Source: Salinibaculum sp. SYNS191 (GTDB taxonomy: Archaea > Halobacteriota > Halobacteria > Halobacteriales > Haloarculaceae). From it: 64,000 bases of DNA. The notes beneath the pieces are model-generated. The model had not been told where the DNA came from and did no database searches. It saw nothing but the letters and a program-made list of their open reading frames with translations. The position numbers were made by a program, and so were the translations under genes. This document shows, in pieces, positions 56,437-64,000 of this stretch. The stretch lies in NCBI RefSeq assembly GCF_037338445.1, contig NZ_CP147838.1:2604001-2668000 (forward strand), given 5' to 3'. Position 1 is the first letter of the stretch. Each line of letters starts with the position of its first letter.

Positions 56437-56913
56437 ACATAGCCTATGTAGACAAATCTACTTAGTGGTGTTGATTAGCATGGAATATCCGGTCTGCTGT
56501 CGAGCGGTGGTTTGCGTAGTTGAGTGGCGCGATTCACGCCCGCCGTGGAGTGGTATGCACAAGAACTGAATAGTAAACGAAGACGGGCGAGCGGCTACAG
56601 AATCGGTGGCTTCGCCTTGCTCGCAACCACTGTTCTGTAACGCTCTTCACTGACTATTCAATAGTTGCAGTGACCACTCAACGGCGGGATTCTCTCGCTG
56701 TCTAAAGATAGAAAGCCACCGTCGTGCTGAACCTATCCTCTCTATCGGTCACTTCATTACTGACAGATATCGAGTAGTCGGCGAAGGCACTGATGGATAC
56801 AGAGCGCGTATTCAATTACAGTGAAAAAGGGAGTGGACGGCTTTCACTGAGTAGCGCTTGCTGGGAGCAAACACCCACAATCTATTTTTAATATATTGTC
56901 ATTATCACATTCC
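56437..56913. other. gene-free stretch with repeat copy
   Basis: No gene is seen in 477 bases; dispersed repeat copy 9 lies at 56731-56818. The AT-rich part just before 56914 probably holds the next promoter. Confidence 0.4.
56731..56818 (-). repeat. dispersed repeat copy 9
   Basis: Reverse orientation and nearly complete: its complement reads 'CGCGCTCTGTATCCATCAGT', 'GCCTTCGCCGACTACTCGAT' and 'GTCAGTAATGAAGTGACCGA'. Confidence 0.75.
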
Positions 56914-57636
56914 ATGGTCGACCGCTCTTACGGTTCTCACCGTGCTGTTACACTGGCCAGTCTCATCCTTCTGGCCGGCTGTACCGGACTGGTTGCGACA
57001 AACCAACAGACACCCACTCCCGAACCAACAGTGGAGAATTTCTCGTATCCCTCGGGGTGGTCACAGGCGGGGATTACAGACCTCACTGTTGCGCTGGGAA
57101 CGAACGACGAGACTGTGGAAAACGTCTCCCGGAAAAGTCGATTGGTGATTGCCGATGAGGACTCGAACCGCACGATTGTCAGGGTCTTAGACACAGAGGC
57201 TGGCACTGGTTCAGTCCAATTGATAGACACCCAACTCGACGCCGATATCCACCGGTACTACACCGCCGAGGGGGTGTTTGAGTATGATCGAATGACAGAG
57301 AAGTTGAGCCGAATGCCCGACGAGAACTGGACAGCAGCTGACGTAGCCACAGTCGATGATTTGAAACAACCGCTCCGAGATCTCGAATTAAACGCGACTG
57401 AGGCTGTTACCGTCGAGGGGACGACGGCTGTCACATATACTGTGACCGGCATCAGGAATCCTGAGTCAGTCCCAGCGGATACTGCGACAGGGCACGTTAC
57501 CATCGCTGAGGAGGGGTTCATCGCGGAGTTCAATATTACGAGAGGCAACGATGAATTCACCCGCCAGACGATGTACGACCTCTCTGCGTTCGGCAACGCG
57601 ACGGTAACACGGCCTGCGTGGATGCCCGACGAGTAA
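56914..57636 (+). CDS. lipoprotein, DUF-like beta domain
   Basis: ATG 56914 gives 240 residues: signal 'VTLASLILLAGC' with lipobox, then Thr/Pro linker and a mature domain with 'SRKSRLVIADEDSNRTIVRV' and 'DIHRYYTAEGVFEYDRMTEK'. The alternating strand pattern and length suggest a LolA/outer-surface-like fold, but I cannot name a family. Anchored on the outer face of the membrane. Confidence 0.75.
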   Translation: MVDRSYGSHRAVTLASLILLAGCTGLVATNQQTPTPEPTVENFSYPSGWSQAGITDLTVALGTNDETVENVSRKSRLVIADEDSNRTIVRVLDTEAGTGSVQLIDTQLDADIHRYYTAEGVFEYDRMTEKLSRMPDENWTAADVATVDDLKQPLRDLELNATEAVTVEGTTAVTYTVTGIRNPESVPADTATGHVTIAEEGFIAEFNITRGNDEFTRQTMYDLSAFGNATVTRPAWMPDE

Positions 57637-57770
57637 CTGCCGTCGTCTGCAGGATTCACCCTACACAGGTGAGTAATCGCTTTGGTAGATGACCGACACC
57701 TTACTAAGCAAGTTTACTGACCAGCTGATTCATCAGAATCGGTGTGACACCAACGATGGCTGACTTCTGA

Positions 57771-57846
57771 CTACACTCTCTGAATCGGTCACACACGTTC
57801 TGACAGACACTGAGTGGGTGGAAAAGAGTCTGCTGCATACACAGCC
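57771..57846 (-). repeat. dispersed repeat copy 10
   Basis: Reverse orientation: 'CTGAATCGGTCACACACGTT' and 'CTGACAGACACTGAGTGGGT' then 'CTGCTGCATACACAG' on the + strand. Confidence 0.7.
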
Positions 57847-57927
57847 CCTATATTGTTGTTTTAAAGAGGACACTGCTTCTCATTCCTGTCCTCACATTCA
57901 TATTGAGTGACACCCAATGATATTTCA

Positions 57928-58212
57928 ATGAGTGTTGAACAACGGAGCGGGTTTCGGGTTCTTGCACCTGTTCTTGTGAGCCTGTGGCTACTCGGGACTG
58001 TTGTGTCGTACTGGCTGACTGGCATTAACTGGTCGAATCGTGGTTCAGCCATCTGGGTCGGAATCGTTGTGGCAGTCACCATTGGCATGAGTGTCTGGAC
58101 ACTTGGAATTCTCACCGGGGGATATGCACGCCGTCGGCAGTTGTATATCCGGGCGATGCAGGCCTGTGGCGCCGTTGCACTGGCTGGAGCCGTCTCGTTG
58201 CTCGTGCTGTAA
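57928..58212 (+). CDS. three-helix small membrane protein
   Basis: ATG 57928 gives 94 residues with three hydrophobic segments: 'LAPVLVSLWLLGTVVSYWLT', 'SAIWVGIVVAVTIGMSVWTL' and 'MQACGAVALAGAVSLLVL'. No family recognised. Confidence 0.6.
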   Translation: MSVEQRSGFRVLAPVLVSLWLLGTVVSYWLTGINWSNRGSAIWVGIVVAVTIGMSVWTLGILTGGYARRRQLYIRAMQACGAVALAGAVSLLVL

Positions 58213-58268
58213 TCTGACAAGCGCGTTGAGCGTAAGCTTCAATTGTCCTTCTGAATGATATTTATTCA

Positions 58269-58370
58269 ATGGTCAACTGGTCGCGTTGCCAAGCGCTCCG
58301 TGCAATTGCCGCTGGAGCAGCCGTTGCAGTCGCCAGCTGTTCACCCTACAACCCGCGTTCGAATGTATGA
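58269..58370 (+). CDS. possible 33-residue secreted microprotein
   Basis: ATG 58269 to TGA 58368-58370. The product looks like a signal peptide ending in a Cys ('LRAIAAGAAVAVASC') with a ten-residue tail. Its stop overlaps the ATG of the next frame (ATGA), which would couple their translation. It may equally be spurious. Confidence 0.3.
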   Translation: MVNWSRCQALRAIAAGAAVAVASCSPYNPRSNV

Positions 58371-58837
58371 AGTGACGCACCTTCTTAGTCGGTCTGACGG
58401 TACTCTCGGGTGTCGGAGGTGTTACAGCACTGCACCCAAGTGATGACCTTGCAGACACTTCGCCAAATGAGACGACGCAGACACAGGACCAGCAGGTCAA
58501 GATTCGGGTATTGAACACGCTAACCGACGATGCACAGGCAGTGATACGGCTCCAATCTGCAGGTGAAAAGTTCCTTACAGCCAATATCACCAGCACACCC
58601 GACGAAACGCAAGAAATCAGCATTCCAATACCAATAGGACAGGAGTACAACCTAAACGTCGATGTCAATGCGGAACTGGACTCTCCCGAGGAAGTGACGC
58701 TCGGACGCAAAACAGTCCGAGCCAGTGGATCCTCCCTGTCGACTGAGGAGACCTATAGATTCACACATCAAGACATGACAGTACTACGAATACCACTCGG
58801 TGGAGAGCCTTTTCTTGACATCGAACAGGTCGAATGA
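58367..58837 (+). pseudogene. exported protein with stop at codon 3
   Basis: The frame from ATG 58367 reads Met-Lys-stop, then 'RTFLVGLTVLSGVGGVTALH' and on to TGA 58835-58837. With CGA instead of TGA at 58373-58375 it would start 'MKRRTFLVGL', a typical haloarchaeal signal. The mature part ('QQVKIRVLNTLTDDAQAVIR' and 'EISIPIPIGQEYNLNVDVNA') resembles small beta-domain surface proteins. A start at a later codon would lose the signal. Confidence 0.65.
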
Positions 58838-58928
58838 GCCAACGCGGTGCAATTGTATCTCGACAAGGGGGTCATCAACAGACATCTCATCGATTAGCCA
58901 TTCTTGTTAATTAAATAGAACTTTATAC

Positions 58929-60203
58929 GTGCTTACCGAACGACCGGACGTGTGGTCTAATAGGTCACTGTCTCGACGGGGGCTGCTTGCAGCGCTTGGC
59001 GGGACTGCCTCGCTCGGCCTCGGCGCGGGACTCGGAACAGATGCCGTTCTCCCGCCGATGCGGCTTGAGGCTCGCGTGCCGGCCGGAGAGTGGCCCATGG
59101 AGAAACGCGACCCACAGCGCACCGGCTACCAGCCACAGCCCGGCCCTCGGGACGGTCTCGTCGAACGGTGGCGCCGTTCGGCCGGGCCCCCCAACATCGT
59201 CCGACCAGGGGTGGTCGTGGCGAGCGGCCGCGTGTACACCGTCGGGCGGTACGCGCTGAGGGCGGTCGCCAGCGCTGACGGCTCGCCCGAGTGGGTGCGC
59301 CGCCGCCGTGACCAGAGCTTGAGCCTCTTTCCCGACGAGCCCCCCTTCGAATTCCTCCAAAGTGGCCCTACCGTTAGCGGTGACCGCGTCTACGCTGTTA
59401 GCGGGGTGACGCTATCCGGGCGCGCCGCCGCTACCGGCCAGTCCACCTGGGCGTTTCGAACAACCAGTAGTTTCGAATACGTCCTCCCCGTCGGCAATCA
59501 GGTCGTCATCGGCTGCACTCTCGCGAACGACGACCAGCTCGTCGCACTTGATCAGTCGACCGGGCTTCGGCGCTGGATACAGACGGCGGCCGAAGTACCG
59601 CTGGCGTTCGCACCTGCCGAGGATAGCGGGATGGACAGCGCGCTCCTGCTCACCGGCACTAGCGAGAGAGATTCTGGGCGGCTGGTCGGGCGCGATCCGT
59701 CCGATGGTACCGTCCGCTGGCGGACGCCTTCTGACCGTCCGCTATTCGATATGTTTGCCACGCCTGCCGTCAACCAGGGACGGGTCTACGCTGGTGGCCC
59801 GACGCTTACCGCCTTCAACGCCAGCGACGGGAGCGTCGTCTGGCAGACCGAGGCACCGAGCATCACCGAGCCTGCCTCGCCGATCACGGACGGCCAGCGC
59901 GTCTACGTTGTCAGAGATGGGGCTGCGGTCGCGGTGGATGCGGCGACCGGTGAGAACCAGTGGGCTGTCTCGGTCGAGGAGATCTCGCCGTTCGTTGCGC
60001 CGGTGATTGCCGCCGAGACGCTGTACCTGCCCGGCGACTCGGCAGTGGTTGCGCTCGATACGACCAACGGATCGACGCGGTTCCGCCATTCCCTGTCGAG
60101 GTCGGACGGGCGCATCTACGGGATGGCGAGTGCTGACGGAACCCTCTACGCGCGAGTGGGAACATCACTCCGTGCGTATGATGCCGAGGAGGCGGAACGA
60201 TGA
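58929..60203 (+). CDS. Tat-exported PQQ-like beta-propeller protein
   Basis: 424 residues with a GTG start at 58929. The Tat signal is 'LSRRGLLAALGGTASLGLGA'. Repeats of the PQQ/WD-like type follow, e.g. 'VASGRVYTVGRYALRAV', 'VYAGGPTLTAFNASDGSVVW' and 'LYLPGDSAVVALDTTNGSTR'. Such extracellular propellers serve as scaffolds or quinoprotein-like folds; no metal or PQQ ligand set is obvious. The next gene overlaps by 4 bases (ATGA), so the two are coupled. Confidence 0.9.
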   Translation: MLTERPDVWSNRSLSRRGLLAALGGTASLGLGAGLGTDAVLPPMRLEARVPAGEWPMEKRDPQRTGYQPQPGPRDGLVERWRRSAGPPNIVRPGVVVASGRVYTVGRYALRAVASADGSPEWVRRRRDQSLSLFPDEPPFEFLQSGPTVSGDRVYAVSGVTLSGRAAATGQSTWAFRTTSSFEYVLPVGNQVVIGCTLANDDQLVALDQSTGLRRWIQTAAEVPLAFAPAEDSGMDSALLLTGTSERDSGRLVGRDPSDGTVRWRTPSDRPLFDMFATPAVNQGRVYAGGPTLTAFNASDGSVVWQTEAPSITEPASPITDGQRVYVVRDGAAVAVDAATGENQWAVSVEEISPFVAPVIAAETLYLPGDSAVVALDTTNGSTRFRHSLSRSDGRIYGMASADGTLYARVGTSLRAYDAEEAER

Positions 60204-60643
60204 GTGGGTCGGCGTCTGGAGTGAGTGAAGCGATAGCCGGATACGCCCGGCAGGTGGGCCGTGGACTCGCCTACGTAATCATCCTCCAGTTGTCGGTTGG
60301 CACCGCTGGAAGGTTGATCATGGTGCGAGCAGTCGGCACGACGTCGATTTTGATGCCGGTGTCGCTCTCGACCCTGGTCGTCGTTGCGGTGGCCGGGATA
60401 CTCGTCAACAGTTCGAATCCGCCGAGTTACCGGCTATTGACGCGCTTCAGCCTCATTTCGCTACTGGTCGGGTTCGTAGCAGACGCGCTCGTCGGGGTCG
60501 GAGACGGACACGTTGGAGCACTGTATCCGACGTTGCAGGCCGTACTGGTCTGGCTGGGAGCGTTCTTACTCGCGTACGCAGTGGTCTTCGAGGTCACGTG
60601 GAGCCAGGAGATCGGCTCACTGGAGGAAACGAACTCCGATTGA
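60200..60643 (+). CDS. four-helix membrane protein, propeller partner
   Basis: 147 residues, start ATG 60200 within the propeller stop (ATGA). Four hydrophobic segments, e.g. 'GLAYVIILQLSVGTAGRLIM' and 'VSLSTLVVVAVAGILV', then a charged tail. It may anchor the propeller protein; that is inferred from translational coupling. Confidence 0.7.
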   Translation: MSGSASGVSEAIAGYARQVGRGLAYVIILQLSVGTAGRLIMVRAVGTTSILMPVSLSTLVVVAVAGILVNSSNPPSYRLLTRFSLISLLVGFVADALVGVGDGHVGALYPTLQAVLVWLGAFLLAYAVVFEVTWSQEIGSLEETNSD

Positions 60644-60728
60644 GCGAGTGCGAGAGTTCGAGGGCGTCAGAGAAGGGTCACATGGTGGTTGATGTCAGGA
60701 TACGTATGGTGCCCAGATACTCAGCAAG

Positions 60729-60810
60729 CATGCATAGAGTGTCATAGAACGGCTCGCAAGGTGATTGATTTCAATACTGTTGGGGTTGCATCCACTGCTC
60801 AGTACACGTG
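60729..60810 (+). repeat. imperfect inverted repeat, left arm
   Basis: 'GCATAGAGTGTCATAGAACG' and 'GCTCGCAAGG', then 'GCTCAGTACACGTGCTTATC'. The complement of this pattern occurs at 61322-61407 on the other side of the next gene, and part of it at 1880-1960. Confidence 0.5.
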
Positions 60811-60811
60811 C

Positions 60812-61306
60812 TTATCGATTGTACGTGCCTGGAAAAAAGAATCTACGCAGTCGCTGGGAGTAGGGAGACAGCCAGAAGCCAATCAAAAAGAGAACTCCAC
60901 CAAGGGCCGTCAGAGGAACCCACAGGTACAGTGGTGCGCCAGCCATGAATCCACCTCCCCGAGTGGCTTCGAGTAGGTACCAGCGGTTGTGATACTCAAC
61001 GATGTTCACAGAGTCGGTATCGCCGGCGTAGTAGAACTGTTCTGACTCCTGGTGAGTTGTGTACGTACCTTCTTCGACGGCGTGTTCGAAGATACGCTGG
61101 CTTGTCGGTGAGAGCGTTTCGAATTTGAACTGGAATTGCTGGTGATACTCCGTCGCTTCCTCCTCACTGAGTTCGGTAATAGTATACTGATGTGTATTGA
61201 TATCAGCATTTACGCTATACGCAGCCGTGCCAGCACCAGTGAACAGAAGTGCGCCCACGAAGAGCAACAAGAGTCCCAGGCGACTCTTCGAGACTCTCGT
61301 CAGCAT
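60812..61306 (-). CDS. small membrane protein of DUF7979 type
   Basis: ATG 61306 gives 164 residues. Hydrophobic segments: 'LGLLLLFVGALLFTGAGTAA' near the start and 'LWVPLTALGGVLFLIGFWLS' near the end; the external part between them has 'TITELSEEEATEYHQQFQFK' and 'ESEQFYYAGDTDSVNIVEYH'. It resembles a haloarchaeal DUF of unknown role. It is flanked by imperfect inverted repeats. Confidence 0.6.
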   Translation of the reverse strand: MLTRVSKSRLGLLLLFVGALLFTGAGTAAYSVNADINTHQYTITELSEEEATEYHQQFQFKFETLSPTSQRIFEHAVEEGTYTTHQESEQFYYAGDTDSVNIVEYHNRWYLLEATRGGGFMAGAPLYLWVPLTALGGVLFLIGFWLSPYSQRLRRFFFPGTYNR

Positions 61307-61321
61307 ACTATAACTTCTTGT

Positions 61322-61407
61322 ACTGTTTGATAAGTGTCTTGTCTGTACTGAGCGTTCCTTGCTGAACGCGACAGGGTTTGCGAACCTTTCTATGACACGC
61401 TGATGCG
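61322..61407 (-). repeat. imperfect inverted repeat, right arm
   Basis: On the minus strand: 'GCATCAGCGTGTCATAGAAA' and 'GGTTCGCAAA', then 'GCTCAGTACAGACAAGACAC'. It pairs with 60729-60810; together they flank the gene at 60812-61306. Confidence 0.5.
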
Positions 61408-61714
61408 GGTTGAACAATTCTCCGAATACCTATATTCCATGCTTCAGACGTTTCTCCTTGGTACACCATCACAAAGCAACTTCTGTCACAGTATGCTATG
61501 CTGATTTGGGCTTCAGCATCGGACATGAACCACGCTCGTCGCTCCCCCCCACTCCGCTGTAAGCCCCGATGGGTATCCCCCCGCCACCCATTGTGAACGA
61601 CGTCCTTTCTGTATCGAGTGATTTGGAGAGACTGCTCACAGGAGTCTGTGAACTGTTCTCTGACGCCTTGGAACATCTACAACTGATAGTAGGTTACGAT
61701 ACTCCTGCTGCATA

Positions 61715-61850
61715 GACTGCGCGTATCCCGAATAGCGACTCCGTCAAACCGAAACTGGCGAGTCGATTACGACGAAGGAAGGATATGATCTGATGTGAGG
61801 CAGACACTCGTTACCTCCGAGACAAGCTAGCAATATGTCAGGCCGCCGAA
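61715..61850 (+). pseudogene. 5' fragment of small membrane-protein gene
   Basis: The segment repeats 54303-54427, ending with codons for 'PRQASNMSGRRICG' and a stop, versus 'PRQASNLPGRP' in the intact gene at 54394. The membrane-spanning part is gone, so it is a truncated duplicate. Confidence 0.6.
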
Positions 61851-61998
61851 TTTGCGGATAGTTTAATTAGAAACTATGTCCTTTAATCGGCGTTGAACAT
61901 TAAACAGGAGAGATTTTGACTGTGTAGCGGCTAGTCACCGATATCAACACCTCACGTGGCGCTGTATCCGGATTCGTGATGGGTGTCACTCCCTGCAT

Positions 61999-64000
61999 AT
62001 GAGTTCCAATTCGAAGAGCGTCCTTGACGAATCAACCATCGTCGTTGTCGGCGACACGGCGTGGATAGCCGCGTATACTGCTCAACTCGATGCCCAGTTT
62101 GACGCAACTGTGCAGTCAGTCTCGACAGCCGCGGCAGCACAACAGATACTCCAGAAAACCGCCGTCGATTGCATCGTTTTCGACTACAGTCTTCCTGAGA
62201 CCACTGGCATTGAGCTCGTCCGCAGGATTCGCGACACAACAACGATGCTTCCACTAATAATGGGGACAGCTGATGGAAGCGAAGCCATCGCTAGCGAGGC
62301 TATCGAAGTTGGTGTCACCGACTACATCGCTGTTGCCGACTCGCCCGGCGAAACCGTCACCGATGCGCTGCGGCGGACTGAACAGGCCCTTCGGAACGCA
62401 CAGCGGTCGACGACGCAGCGCGAGCGCGCCCGGCAGTTCGACGCCACCTTCCACGACACGAGATCGGCGACGTGGGTGCTCGACCCGGACGGCACGCTCA
62501 CGCGGGTCAACCAGGCCGCTCGCGACATGATCGACGTCGACGCTGACGCCGTCGTTGGCGACCCATTCTGGACACTGCCCTGGTGGCCCAGTGACACACA
62601 GACCAGCGACGACATCCGCCGGCTTATCGAGACGGCGAAACGCGGCGGATTCGGCCATGCCGTCGTCACACAGGAGGCGCTGAATAGTGAGCGGATGTTG
62701 GAACTCTCCGTCCAACCAGTCACCGACGAACGCGGCGACCTCGTCTCCATCATCGTCGAATCCGTCGACATCACCGACCGCGTGGACCTCGAGCGGGAAC
62801 TCCGGCGGTCGGAGGAACTCCACCGAGTCACGCTCAACAACATGACTGACACCGTCCTCATGACTGAGGAGGGTGGCGAGTATACGTATGTCTGCCCGAA
62901 CGTCCACTTCATCTTTGGATACACCGCTGACGAGATCCGGGAGTTAGGCACGATCGAGGACCTCCTCGGTGAGGATCTCTTCGACCGAGAAGAACTGGCT
63001 GAGACGGGCGTCCTGAAGAACATCGAGACGACGGCGACGGACAAAGCCGGCCGCGAACACACGCTGCTGGTGAACGTCCGTGAGGTCTCCATCCAGGACG
63101 GCACGCTGCTGTACAGCTGCCGGGACATCACGAAGCGCAAACAGCGCGAACAGGCGCTAGCGACACTTCAGGAGACGGCTCGGGACTTCCTGTACGCCGA
63201 GACGCACCGGGAGATCGCTCAACACGTCGTCGACGACACGCCCGACGCCCTCGGCCTCGACGCCAGCGCGATCTACCTCTTCGACGCCGACGACAATCAC
63301 CTCCAACCTGCCGCCCACTCACAGGCACTCCGGGACGCACACGGCCCGCTCCCCGCGGTTCACGCCGACGGTAGCGACCTCACCAGTCACAGTTTCGTCG
63401 AGAACGAGGCCCTGTTCTTCGAGGACGTCCACGAGGCCGACCGTCTCACCAATCCCGCGACTGATATTCGGAGTGCCGCATACATCCCGCTCGGAAACCA
63501 CGGCGTATACCTGGCCGGGTCGACAGACGTGGGGGCTTTCGACGATGTCACGCGGGAACTTGCTGACCTGCTGGCGGCGACCGCAGAGGCGGCCCTCGAC
63601 CGGGTCAACCGGGAGTCACAGCTCCGCGAACAGGACCGCGAACTCCAGCGTCAGAATGACAAGCTCACCACGCTCAACCGCATCAACGAGACCATCCGAG
63701 AGATCGACCAGGCGCTTGTGGAAGCCGAGACTCGCGAGGAAATCGATCACACCGTCTGTGAACACCTCACTGCTGACGGCCGCTTCCAGTTCGCGTGGAT
63801 CGGCACGCTCGACGACACGGGGAAGGCGGTAACGCCGCAAGCGTGGGCTGGAACCGGTCAGGGCTATCTCGACACCCTATCGTTCAATGTTCCTGTGGAG
63901 ACAGTCGAGCCGGCTGGTCGAACGGCGACAACAGGCGAGGTGACACACGTCTCGAACGTCGCGGCTGACCTCCACGCGGCCTCCTGGCGCAAAGACGCTA
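61999..64000 (+). CDS. receiver-PAS-PAS-GAF sensor regulator (partial)
   Basis: From ATG 61999 the frame is open to the end of the window, so 667 residues are visible. Residues 12-128 are a receiver domain with phospho-Asp in 'CIVFDYSLPETTGIELVRRI'; two PAS domains follow (about 145-265, 'DTRSATWVLDPDGTLTRVNQ', and 275-385, 'NNMTDTVLMTEEGGEYTYV'), then GAF (about 395-545) and the start of a second GAF ('FQFAWIGTLDDTGKAVTP'), as in the giant protein at 34553. A Bat-HTH_10 end is expected beyond the window but cannot be seen. No membrane helix. Confidence 0.92.
   Translation, partial: MSSNSKSVLDESTIVVVGDTAWIAAYTAQLDAQFDATVQSVSTAAAAQQILQKTAVDCIVFDYSLPETTGIELVRRIRDTTTMLPLIMGTADGSEAIASEAIEVGVTDYIAVADSPGETVTDALRRTEQALRNAQRSTTQRERARQFDATFHDTRSATWVLDPDGTLTRVNQAARDMIDVDADAVVGDPFWTLPWWPSDTQTSDDIRRLIETAKRGGFGHAVVTQEALNSERMLELSVQPVTDERGDLVSIIVESVDITDRVDLERELRRSEELHRVTLNNMTDTVLMTEEGGEYTYVCPNVHFIFGYTADEIRELGTIEDLLGEDLFDREELAETGVLKNIETTATDKAGREHTLLVNVREVSIQDGTLLYSCRDITKRKQREQALATLQETARDFLYAETHREIAQHVVDDTPDALGLDASAIYLFDADDNHLQPAAHSQALRDAHGPLPAVHADGSDLTSHSFVENEALFFEDVHEADRLTNPATDIRSAAYIPLGNHGVYLAGSTDVGAFDDVTRELADLLAATAEAALDRVNRESQLREQDRELQRQNDKLTTLNRINETIREIDQALVEAETREEIDHTVCEHLTADGRFQFAWIGTLDDTGKAVTPQAWAGTGQGYLDTLSFNVPVETVEPAGRTATTGEVTHVSNVAADLHAASWRKDA

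Larger units (their letters stand above)
55115..56460 (-). mobile_element. IS1341-type (TnpB-only) element, second copy
   Basis: One tnpB gene on the minus strand with a terminal hairpin CCTCGCCG/CGGCGAGG (loop TAAA, 55133-55152) beyond its stop. The sequence just outside ('GAGTGACATCCT') looks like the transposon end used by related haloarchaeal elements. No TnpA is present. The left boundary near 56460 is approximate. Confidence 0.65.

Overview
The window comes from a halophilic archaeon (class Halobacteria). Support: the proteins are very acidic; many exported proteins carry Tat-type signals or lipoboxes of the 'RR..L...AGC' kind; regulators are haloarchaeal (Bat-type HTH_10, DUF7344, PAS/GAF sensors); Cys4 zinc-ribbon microproteins are common; and the mobile elements are IS630, IS110 and TnpB-only IS1341-type. 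I saw no rRNA, tRNA or CRISPR array. The mixture of insertion elements, broken genes and dispersed repeats suggests a plastic chromosomal region or a large secondary replicon.

Layout. 0-8 kb: a partial unknown gene, a TRAM protein, zinc-ribbon microgenes, a lipoprotein, a Fic enzyme, a broken IS630 element, an HTH regulator divergent from an unknown gene, and a GC-rich ORF-poor leader in front of an OB-fold DNA-binding protein. 8.5-16.5 kb: a STAS-like protein with a PAS histidine kinase (overlapping TAATG), glutaredoxin, a soluble chemotaxis transducer, a TnpB element inserted at the tail of a DUF3179 gene, an NAD(P)HX epimerase-like protein and a peroxiredoxin. 16.5-17.8 kb: two 5'-truncated genes joined head to head. 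17.9-23.2 kb: a possible catabolic island with a Bat-like regulator, an alpha/beta hydrolase, a zinc alcohol dehydrogenase divergent from an amidohydrolase plus DUF59 pair, and an ABM-fold monooxygenase. 23.4-38.7 kb: lipoprotein, three sensor proteins including a 1398-residue multi-PAS/GAF regulator, DsrE protein, flavoprotein disulfide reductase, aldo/keto reductase and methyltransferase. 39-41 kb: secreted Tat proteins. 42-61 kb: an accessory region with lipoproteins, an MNT/HEPN pair, a copper module (HMA remnant, SHOCT protein, CPH-type P1B ATPase), IS110, a second TnpB element and many small membrane proteins. The window ends inside a REC-PAS-PAS-GAF sensor.

The three most notable patterns: (1) An intergenic repeat of about 80 bp occurs at least ten times between 41.8 and 57.8 kb. 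The IS110 element at 49.2-50.6 kb sits inside one copy, and the non-coding DNA upstream of its transposase contains short segments matching both element ends and both halves of the target, as expected of a bridge RNA. (2) Four genes carry premature stops, each explicable by one C-to-T change (CGA to TGA, CAG to TAG). (3) Four tiny zinc-ribbon genes are frameshifted, one of them at a run of eight G's. Decay (or base-calling error) therefore concentrates in small genes, while large neighbours stay open.
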